Under the pieces are notes generated by a model, which did no database searches, was not told the origin of the DNA, and was given only the letters and a program-made list of their open reading frames with translations. 64,000 bases of DNA from Paragordius varius (taxonomy: Eukaryota > Nematomorpha): contig OZ176053.1 in the NCBI GenBank assembly GCA_964247055.1, positions 1,488,001-1,552,000 of the forward strand. Direction: 5' to 3'. Made by a program: the position numbers and the translations under genes. Numbering within the stretch: the first letter of the stretch is position 1; every line of letters begins with the position of its first letter. Of the stretch, positions 24,200 through 35,100 are shown piece after piece.

Positions 24200-25625
24200 A
24201 AAAAAGACATTTTCTGTAAGGTTATTTTGGGAATTTTTGGGAGATGCAGAAAGGATTTTTGCACATCGCACCAATTAAATTCTGGTTTTAATGTTATCCA
24301 ATAAAAATGATCAATTTCATTAAACTGCACCGTCCAGTCTTCCAATAATCTTTACAGTTTGTATAAAACATTTTTAATGGTACAAGATATCTTGGCGATT
24401 TATTAAGCCTTGTTTTTCCAAATTATTTATAATATTGCGGATGGTTACTCGTATAAAAGTATTTTATAACCTTTCTACATTGGAATTTTAGGTTACTAAC
24501 TTCATTGGCTACTTCGATTGCCGAAGTTTTGTCACTTTCTATCAATTTAATAACATTTTAAAAGAGAGAAGCTTGATTATGTAGGAACTCTAACCATATT
24601 GAAGAATCACTTTCAAAAAACTTTTCCAAAGTTGTAGGACATTAGTCCTGTGATAAAAAAATAGGATTTTAAAGGATCATTTTTTAAAATTCCTTCGATA
24701 GCTGGCAGCAAACCAACGAGTTTTACAATATCCAAGCATTTTTTAATATTGTACTTCTGTTGCACAGAATTTCTTAAGCGTTTCAACGCGTACCGTGTAT
24801 ATAAAAATAGGAATATACCTTAACAACGACATTTTTACATCTAGGGGTAACAAATCAGCAGCTGTTTGAATAGCGTTGTGTGTTATATGCGCTACACACC
24901 CAACGTCAATAATGGATTAAGATTATCTGCTAATTACTGAAAATTATTTTTTGTTCCCCTCCTTGCTTTTCCACCAAAGTTCGTATTGGTGTTGTCACCG
25001 CAATATGCGATGATTTTGTCTTTTAAATTATTTTTTCCTAGAATATTCATTATTGAAGTAAAATTATGTCGGAATTCGCACCGGGTAGAGAAATAAAATT
25101 TAAAATTTTAATTTTACTCCGTCTGGACAAAATATTTTATTAACGTGGGAAATATTTTTGTTTCCTGATTTGATACATCAGAGTATGGCGATATGAAATT
25201 AATTTTCAGGAAATCGTTTTGTATTCAGAAAATGCATGTGGCGAAAGGACAATGCATACAATGCCTTCAGCCTTTGTACGGGCACGAATAACATGTGAGG
25301 TACAATCCATAGATCTAAAGGAATGATTGTGATTAACGCGTGAAAAGATAAAACGCCCTGGGCTAGTGCCAAATTTTTTTCTTCCTCTCCAAAAGCGGTT
25401 TTACGATAAAAAATCCCTTATTTTGTAAGATGATGCCACCATATCTAAACATTTTTTATGTTTCTGTGTTTCCATATGCTTTGTAATATTATGCTTACCG
25501 CCATGTGGTAGGGTGAACCCCTAACATAAAGCATTTAACAAATGATTCATTCTTCGTTTTTTTGATAAAAGGAAATTCTTTCATTAAATCATCGTTAAAT
25601 TTACAACCTCTTTTTGTACTCATAT
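24200..25625 (-). pseudogene. Transposase relic of element I
   Basis: From the ATG at 25622 (minus) the frame reads MSTKRGCKFNDDLMKEFPFI and continues about 42 residues to HPTTW before decay. The block DKIIAYCGDNTNTNFGGKA lies near 24960-25025 and a block ending in VGLLPAIEGILKNDP near 24680-24760. Multiple stops and shifts show it is dead. Assignment to hAT-like transposases is from remembered family motifs. Confidence 0.65.
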
Positions 25626-25667
25626 TTTAAACTAATCTATATATTTATAATGAAAAATGCTGGCTTT

Positions 25668-26043
25668 GTGATCTGGTACCGGAAAACCGGTAGACCCATT
25701 CAAATCCAAAGTTCGAAAAAATATAATCATTAATGAATGCCCCAACAATGGCTTCGCCCTTTTTTTGAAATAGGCCCCCAGTTCGGGCCCACCCCGTGTG
25801 AAAAACGTTTTTTTTTTCAAAACAAAAGTCCACAAAATCGTGTCTTTGAGACAATTTTCTGGAGAACGTGTTGGACCATTCAATTTCAAATATGATTTTT
25901 GTTTACTTATTTTCGATTGCGCCGAACATAGTCGTCTCGCTTTTTTGATTAAGGCCCTCTTTTTACCCGCTCCCCCCGTAAAATGCCATTTTTTTCAAAA
26001 AACAAAGTCCACAAAAATAATTTTTTAAATCTATTTTTCGCCC
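25668..26043. repeat. Direct repeat unit 1
   Basis: About 370 bp beginning TTTGTGATCTGG and ending TCTATTTTTCGCCC. Repeated at 26172-26525. Includes GGCCCCCAGTTCGGGCCC and CGATTGCGCCGAACATAGT, distinctly more GC-rich than the surroundings. Confidence 0.8.
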
Positions 26044-26171
26044 TAGTATGAGACCGTAAAAATTTATGGATTCCATGTATTTTCTGTTAAAAGGCAAAAA
26101 TTTTAGTCAAGCGTTTCTTTGATGGTAGCTGCTGGGTAGGGAGCTACCCGCTAAAAACTGATTCCTCATGT

Positions 26172-26525
26172 AACTTTGTGATCTGTTTCCAGAAAACCGG
26201 TGAAGCCAATCAAATCCAAATATCGAAAAAATATAATCATTAATAAATGTCCCACAATAGCTTCGCCTTTTTTTGAAATAGGCCCCCAGTTCGGGCCCAC
26301 CCCGTCTGAAAAACGGTTTTTTTTGAAAACAGAAACCCACAAAAATCGTGTCTTTGAGACAATTTTATGGAGAAAGTATCATTCAATTTCCTTATTTTCG
26401 ATTGCGCCGAACATAGTAGTCTCGCTTTTGATTTAATCCCTCTTTTTACCCGCTCCCTTCGTAAAATTCCATTTTTTTCAAAAAACAAAGTCCACAAAAA
26501 TAATTTTTTAAATCTATTTTTCGCC
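26172..26525. repeat. Direct repeat unit 2
   Basis: Second unit of the repeat at 25668-26043, about 90% alike by eye and 20 bp shorter. Lies about 510 bp downstream in the same orientation, inside element I. Confidence 0.8.
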
Positions 26526-26831
26526 TTATTAAACAATATATTAATTAGTATGGATGCTCCGTTTTAAAATTCCTATAAAATCATATCTATTAAATAATGT
26601 TTCGAAATAATCCACATATGTGGATCATTTTATTGTCCCTTATTTCAAATAGCCCTACCCCCAGAAGTCCGAAGGACTTCCTCTGGCTGCGTAGCAGCAC
26701 GAGATTTACGCTAGTATTAATATAAAAAATATTATATTACCTTAATTTTCTGGAGTAAACGTATAAGCTACCGATTTGTGATATTAATTTGTCTTTTTGA
26801 AAATGTTAGCAGTAGGATTAGGAAGCAAAGG

Positions 26832-28290
26832 GTCGGGTGATAAAAAAAATTTTTTGACTTGACTTGCAAGTTTTTCAAGTCATGGCTTGCTTTAATGTGA
26901 TAAAAAAAATAAACATTACACAACTTAAGTCAAACAAGAAAACTTGATAAGGAGGTGATAAAAAATCATATGTTCAAGTAAAACTTAAAGATTTTGCAAG
27001 TGTGGTGTAGGGCACACTTGACAGATTTAAAAATGTGGATTAAATTATTTTGGAAACTATTTATATATAAAATTTAGGTTTTATATGTAATTCAAACCTT
27101 TATTAATGCTCTAAATTGTTAATTTAATAAACTTTGGCTAATTAATCTATTCATTGGGTGGATACAAAAGAGGATAAATTTATAGAAAATCTCTGCTAAT
27201 ATTAGTTAACATGGCACATAAAAATATGCTAAATATATCAATTCCGTGACCGCAAAAAAATTGGGTGGGGTGATAAAAAAGTCGCACTTGACTTGTAAGC
27301 CAAGCGTGGTAAGTTGAGCAAGATTACTTAAGCAAGCAAGTGTACACTTAAAGATCGGTGATAAAAAAACACTTAAGTCAAGTCTTTTGTTTATAAATGT
27401 AACAGTTTTTTGCCACCCAATTTGAATTTTATGGAAATTTTTTTGATCATATTCAGCTAAAATTTATGAAATAAAGCACAAAAATATAAACAATAAATAC
27501 AATATGCATTTATTGAAGTTTTTTAAACTCACTGGCACGTATCTTATATAATATTATAGAGTTTTCCAAATTGTGAGCCTGGTAATAATTTTTAGATTGA
27601 TGAAACCATTCGCCCTTAGAACACTTTCCATTATTTTACCATACTACTTATTTTGTTTGGAGTCCAGTTGCAAATATAATGGGAAAATGTTTGTGCTATA
27701 TAACATAATTATTTTTAATTGATTATAATCATTACATTCGAAATAAATTTATGATTAAATAAATTCTTTACATTGGATAAAAGTGAAGTTTTGCTTTTAA
27801 TAAACGAAGATTTGAAATTTTACAAGATTAATATTTAATTTTTAATTTTAAGAAATTTTCGAGAATCCAATTTTTTTTGCGGTCACGGAATTGATATCTT
27901 TAGCATATTTTTATGTGCCTGGTTATTTAATATTAGCAGATTTCTATAAATTTATCCTCTTTTGTATCCACCCAATGAATAGATTAATTTGCCAAAAATT
28001 AATTAACAATTTATAGCATTAACAAAGGTTTGAATTACATATTAAACCCAAATTTTGTATATAAATAGTTTCCAAAATAATTTTATCCATATTTTTAAAT
28101 CTGTCAAGTGTGCCCTACACCACACTTGCAAAATCTTTAAGTTTTACTTGAACATATGATTTTTTATCACATCCTTATCAAGTTTTCTTGCTTGACTTAA
28201 GTCGTGTAATGTTAAATTTTTTTATCACATGAAAGCAAGCCATGACTTGAAAAACTTGCAAGTCAAGTCAAAAAAATTTTTTTATCACCC
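26832..28290. mobile_element. Foldback element G with ~430-bp arms
   Basis: Left arm 26832-27262 and right arm 27862-28290 are inverse copies with ends GGGTCGGGTGATAAAAAA. Both arms carry CACACTTGACAGATTT-type sequence. A 600-bp spacer starts with the related end GGGTGGGGTGATAAAAAAG (27264), itself repeated at 51038. Confidence 0.78.
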
Positions 28291-28584
28291 GACCCAAAGT
28301 GTATAATCATATGATATAAATTTGAAAAAATAAATATTTTTAAAAAAATAAAAAACTTTAATTTAAAATTGATACAGATTTTAAAGATAACTAATGATAA
28401 AAAATTTAAACGGATAAAAAAATAAATTTTTTATAAAAAATTTAAATGTATTTAAAAAAATCTTTTTTTATATAACCGTGAAAAAGCGGGACATTTCAAA
28501 AACGCAGCGGGACGCGGGACAAAGTGTGAAAAAGCGTGACTGTCCCGCCAAAAGCGGGACGTCTGGTCACCTTAACCCTGGTCT

Positions 28585-29189
28585 TCTAACATATTTTATT
28601 TTAATATGCCGCCTCGATGTAGTTAAATTAATTAGGATAACTTCTGCCATTATATATTTCATTCAAAATTCGTTATACATCCTTCTTCCTTTAATATACT
28701 GGAATAATTGTGACGAAAAATTTTATTAGCAAGTGTCAAAACCGAAGCGCAAAGGAAAAACCCTGAATATCTTTTTAAAATAAAATTTTTTAAAAAAATA
28801 TTTTTCAGGGTAAAAAGCACTTTCAGGGCTATTTAGAGCATCATTGTTTTAAGGTTTTTAATTTCTTCACCATGAATAAATCATAAATTTTTAGGACATT
28901 TTACGATATGTATTTTATAATTGTTTTCATATAAAGCGATTTTGCGGATGTTATAATAATGACCTTAATGATAAACATAGCTTAAATTACTTCTGCCATT
29001 TAATAAAATTAAGCTGGAAGTTTTAAGCTTTTCACATAAAGTTACGATATTTTTTATTATTCCATGTTTAACCTAAATTTTTATACTAGCACAGAAGGAA
29101 GAACATTAATGATAGTATTTTTAAGTTCGGCCTACAGCAGTGCCAATTTTTAAAATATTTGATCATAACTTTTTAATTTTTAGTAAATT
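28585..29189. other. CTP synthase upstream region
   Basis: About 600 bp between element I and the CTPS start. AT-rich, with no repeat or open frame. The promoter presumably lies here, but no motif can be supported. Confidence 0.4.
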
Positions 29190-32100
29190 ATGAAATATAT
29201 TCTGGTGACTGGTGGTGTTATTAGTGGCGTTGGTAAGGGTGTTATTGCAAGTAGTATTGGGACTTTGCTTAGATGTCACGGGATAAAAATTACATCGATT
29301 AAGATTGATCCATATATCAATATTGATGCTGGAACCTTTTCCCCCTATGAACATGGTAACAAATTCATTTAACTCTTTGTTTTTTGCAGGCGAAGTTTTT
29401 GTTTTAGACGATGGGGGGGAAGTGGATTTAGATTTGGGGAATTATGAGCGATTTATGGATATTACCTTAAATAGCGCAAACAATATTACCACTGGGAAAG
29501 TATTTTTAGACGTTATAACTAATGAACGGAAAGGCAATTTCCTTGGCAAAACTGTTCAAGGTAGTTTTACAAAACCTTTATGATTTATATCTTTTTTATA
29601 CATTTTAAAATAAGACTTATGCGATTAAGATTTGTTAACATTTTGAGTTGAATCAATTTAAATTATTCAAAGCCTATATTAAATATTTTAATTTGTTATT
29701 ACATTTTTTTGGGCTTTAACCGCTTTTTTCTATTAGTTCTAATTCCAATGATTGTTTCCTATATTTGTTTGTTTTAGATCTCAAGTAGTTAGCATCAATA
29801 TTAACTTTAAAATTCTCACAATTATTTTGTAAAATAAATTTTATTTTTTGTGCAAATTTAGTCGTTCCCCACATCACTGATGCCATACAAAAATGGGTTG
29901 AGGAAGTCGCCAAAGTTCCTGTAGACGATAGTTTGATAGAACCTCAAATCTGTATTATTGAGGTTACGTTAAATATTTATTTTAATTATTTTGCCCATTA
30001 AATATTTAATAAATACCTTTTTTGGGGTAAAAATCTATGACTTTAATGCATTTACATTTTAACCATAGCATTTATCATAAAAAAGAAAAATATTTAGAAT
30101 ATATTCCATTAAAGCAAATTTTTTAAGTTTAAGGTTTCAAAACACTTGTAAAGATGTATAATTTGGACAAAATAACGATATTTTCACGTAAAAATTTGCG
30201 GTTGCTATGGTATTATACAATTATATTATAGATATGTTATAGATACAATTAAGACAAGACAAATCACAAAATATTCGTTTAATATTTTATGGGTAAAGAA
30301 AAAAACCATATTTTTGATCATTGATTTATATCTATAAAACCTAATTAAGATTTTATATAAAAAATAGCGTTTAAAATCCCCAAAATTATAAGTTATATTA
30401 AAAGTCTCTCAATGTATAATACGGTTTCTAGATATCAAAAAATTTATTAGTCGCCAACTTTTATGTTTTATCCTTATATATATTATCTAATCATCTTGAA
30501 AAAGTCTAAATTTTTATTTAATTTTTTAATTTTATACAGTTGGGGGGTACAGTGGGTGATATTGAAAGTATGCCCTTTGTTGAAGCCTTTCGTCAATTTC
30601 AATTTAAGGTTGGACGCGAAAATTTTTGCGTTGTCCATGTTAGTTTAATCCCACAAGTAAGTAATTTGAATTAATATATATTATTTACAGTTCAAATTCA
30701 CCCTCGAACAATTTAAATTCACCCTAAAAAACAATTATGTGTTTTCAAACTAATATAACTCATTATTAATATGAAATATATCTTTATGGCCGAATTTATT
30801 ATTTTTCAGTATTATTTTAATTTTAAACAAAATTTTAGCTTTTAAATAAATATATTAAAATATAGGAAATTTTTAATTTTAAAAAACACCTAATTTATTT
30901 GAGGGTGAATTTGGATTGTTCAAGGGTTAAGAATCGTTCAAGGGTGAATTTGAATTGGTCAAGGATGAATTTCAATTGTAAATGGTATATATTATTGTTA
31001 AATGTTTAAATGACATTTAAAAAAGAACAATCTTTTTTTAATAAAAAAGATGTTTTTGGACACGCTTTGATAGTAAAAATTTTTGCATGTGTGCGGGGAA
31101 GTTTTTTTATTCGATGTTTTGGATATATTTTAATTATCATATTTTTTAAGTTTTGTTTTTGTTCTAATTATAATAATAGTCAATATTTTACATTTTATTT
31201 GTTAAAATTAATTTTTCCATTTAAAGCATATAAAATATTAATTTATTAAAAAATTTTAAATTAATTATTTTAATAAAACATCATTTAATTAATTGTGAGA
31301 AAAATCTTAAATCTTGGATTTCTTTTATTAATTTTTAGTATTATACCAAACTTTGAAGTATTTTAGAAAATTATACTCATTTTTTTAGCTGCCGTCCGGT
31401 GAACAAAAAACAAAACCAACCCAATCTTCTGTCCGTGAACTTAGAGGTCTTGGGCTTAGCCCTGATTTTGTAATTTTTATCAATTATTTGAAATTTTTTA
31501 TATTACAATTAAATTAATAATACTTTTATTTAAGAATGATTAAATAATTTTGATTGATTTTCAGAACATATGATGATAATAAGTTTATGTAAAACTTGTA
31601 AAATCAATAAATATACCAACAAAAATTAATTTATACCCAACAATTAGATTGTTGCCCGTTGTGTTGACAAGCTGTTGGACAATGTCATTGAAAAGTTGGC
31701 TCATTTTTGTCATGTGAACACACAACAAGTAATTATGAATATTTAATTAATTCTCTCTTCAAAATTTTTTAAAAAACGTATTTTTTGCAATTCATTTTAA
31801 TTAATTATCCAACTTTTTTTTATTTTACTTGATTACACGAAAAAGGTTTTAGCCTTACCCGATGTCAGTAACATATATCAAGTCCCAGTTATTATTGAAC
31901 AACAAAAATTTATACATCAACTCTTTACCAAACTTTCGATTGGACGTGAAAATGCACCCCTAAATACCCATTATTTTTCCAAATGGCAAAGTATTGCTGA
32001 TAGGTATGTTATGTTACTTTTTTAGGGTTTTTCAAAACAAATGGTTTTGCGGGCCTTACGCATTCCTATAAGATTTCGTATTCATAATGCAAACATAATA

Positions 32101-35100
32101 AAACAATTTTTCCGTTGTCTGGAAAGAATATTTTTGGTTAATATACCATTTACAGTTCGAATTTATCCTTGAACAATCCAAATTCACCCTAAAAATAAAT
32201 TATGTGTTTTCCAACTAATATAACTTATTATTAATATAAAACATATCTTTATGGCATAGTTTATTATTTTTTCAGCATTAATCAAATTTAAAACAAAATT
32301 TTAGCTTTTTTAAAAATATATGGGTAATTTTACCTTTAAAAAACATATAATTTATCAGAGAGTAAATTTGAATTGTTTAAATGTGAATTATAATACCCTT
32401 GGGTTCAAAACAATGGAACAAATAAGCTTATATAAACTATCAACTACAAAATCTCATATCCTATATATTTTTGTATAATTAGCATTTATACCACATATAA
32501 TTTTAATTATCCCCTCAATTTTACAACACGAAGTCATAAAAGTCAAAACATTATAAACTTTGTTGTTTACCAATCAACAGACAAATGTTTTAGTTTTTGA
32601 CGGCTTTTTTAAACTTTTTTTTCTATTATCAATTAATTACTTATATAAAATTTATGTAACGGCATATATAAATTAAGAGTTCTAAATTTTGAATTTTTCA
32701 AAAAATATATCTCTATTCTTTGAAATACGCGCATTTTTCTTATTAATTGGGTAAATTTATTATACTTTTTACTTGAGAGGCTTGGGAGATGGTGCCCTTT
32801 GTTTTATTTAAGATTGAGTTATGGGTCAATGCCTTAAATATGTAAATCATTATATTTTATAGTAAAAAAATAGATTTATGTTTCGTAGTAAATATTAATA
32901 TTTTTCTTCTTTTGTGTATTGTATTGATGTGCATAAAATTAATTTCCAACTATAAAGTTTCATATTTAATATAACGGTAATTTTCATAGGTGGCCGCATG
33001 TAGCCCTCCAGGATATTTTTACGACTTACAACTAGAAATTTCAATTACAAAAATATTACGTAATCTAAGTAAAATTGATTTTGTTAAACAAAATTTCTGA
33101 ATTAATCTTTTCAAAATTTGGAAATTAACTAGCAAAAATTTTTAAAGTTTTTACAGTTTTACATTTAAAATCTAATAAAATATATTTATTAATACTCTCT
33201 CTTAAGTTTTGGGAATGCGGGATTCATCGTTTTTTTGAACCGCGATATGGCGGCCCGTGAAGCCAATTGTGGTAAACACATACACACCCCTTGGTTTAAA
33301 TAATATGTAATTAGCCAGTCTTTTTTAATAAAACTACGATTTTTTAAATAATTCGGTTTTTTTATTAATTTATCTTGTTAGATAATTATTTTATAAAGTA
33401 TCAACATGAGTAATAATATATAATTAGCATCCAAATTTTTTGTGCTTATTACTAGATATGATAAAGCCGAAAATGGGGTGGAAATTGCATTGGTTGGAAA
33501 GTATACACAGTTTGAAGATTCTTACACGTCTGTAATTAAAGCTTTACAGCATGCTGCCTTAGCCACAGATCATAAAATTAAAATTCATGTATGTTAACAT
33601 ACATTTTTTTTAAATTTAACTATTTTTTCCTCGTTTTTTGGGAGTTTAGAAAATGAGATTTTTATGCATTTTAATGGTTGCTTATTTCACACTATAGTTG
33701 GGCAATATGCAAAACTGTTGTAGTGTATGGAAAACACAATATTAAATGCTAAATAAATAAGTTTTCAGTTTTATTACATTAGTTTGATTATTTTATTCAA
33801 TATTTTTTTGTTTTTTTCTTACACACTACTGTGTTGTATATTGCCAAACTATAGTGTGAAATAAGCAACCATTAAAATGCATTCTAAAATTTAGTAAAAA
33901 TTTAAAATAATATTTTTTTATTTTATGATTTCTGATAGATGATTGAATCATTAAGATTGGAACCGGAACATAAGGTTCAACATGAAAAAGAATACATTAC
34001 GGCTTGGGAAACGTTGCAAAAATCTAGGTTATTTTTTTCAGAAATATTTTAGAGCTATCTTAAAATTTTGAGTCAAATTCTCAAAATACTGTAAAAACTC
34101 AAAATAAACGGACAAAACGTAAAAATATAAAGACAAATATTTTTATTTAAAAGCCAACCATACTTTTTGAATTTCAAATTTTTAAAATTTAAATAATTGT
34201 CAAAATTGCAAAGTATGGAATAGAGATGTATATTGGTAACACAATCATTTACATATTTTATAATTGCAAATAAATCATTTATATGGGAAAAATTTAGCTT
34301 TAAAAAAGTATGGTTGTCTTTTAGAAAAAAATATTTGTCTTTATATTTTTACATTTTCTCCGTATAATTTGAGTTTTTACTCAAATTGCATCATAAAATA
34401 TAATTTCTTTTATCATTTTAGAGGTTTAATTGTACCAGGAGGATTCGGAACACGTGGAATTGAAGGCAAAATTTTGGCTATCAAATGGGCCCGTGAAAAC
34501 AAAATTCCGTTTTTAGGTTTGCTCTAAATCAAAATTTTAGCGCAAAACATCGATTTTACCAAAATCCTATTTTTTTCTGCATTCTTAATAATTTAAATGT
34601 TTTGCATTTGATTAATTATCAAATAAAATTGAAATAATTACTTATATATATAGCAATTATATATGGCAATTATATCTTACAAAAACCTAATTATACAGTA
34701 ATATTTTATATTAATTTTTATATAAAAAATGAATTAAATGTGTATGGGAATACTATTATTTTGTAAATAGCAGCATTTGTTGATATTGTTTTTTTCCTTC
34801 TTAGGTATATGTTTGGGTATGCAATTAGCCCTTGTCGAATTTGCTAGAAATGTTTTAGGGCTCAAAAATGCAAATTCTGCCGAGTTTTTAGACATACCAC
34901 CCCTTAACAAAGAGAATACGCCCAATGTACCTCAAGATATAGAGGTTCCTGCCGTCATAATTAAGGTTATTTATTTAAACATAACATTTTTTACACTACA
35001 ATAAAGCCCCATCCTCCTTATACTGTAACTTGACTGTTGGATGGAAAAATCATTTGCTTAATATTTGTGACATGACCTTTTATAATTAATGGACAAAATT

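Larger units (their letters stand above)
22569..28584 (-). mobile_element. Decayed ~6-kb DNA transposon (element I) with nested insertions
   Basis: Ends share GGTTAAGGTGACCAG and its inverse, with CCCGC/GCGGGAC-rich subterminal DNA on the right. Near-identical 8-bp flanks TCTAACAC/TCTAACAT suggest a hAT-like element. A transposase relic runs on the minus strand from 25625 to about 24200. It starts MSTKRGCKFNDDLMKEFPFI and has a CGDNTNTNFGGKARRGTKN block and a further Leu-rich block. These are familiar from a transposase group with GGTGACCAGACGTCCCG ends. Many stops and frame changes are present. It contains element F1 (23055-24164), a direct repeat (25668-26525) and foldback G (26832-28290). 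Confidence 0.7.

Noticed and set aside
25632-26567. Cluster of overlapping 66-98-codon frames on both strands
   Set aside because: All arise from the direct repeat; the two units give the same spurious peptides and no known domain.
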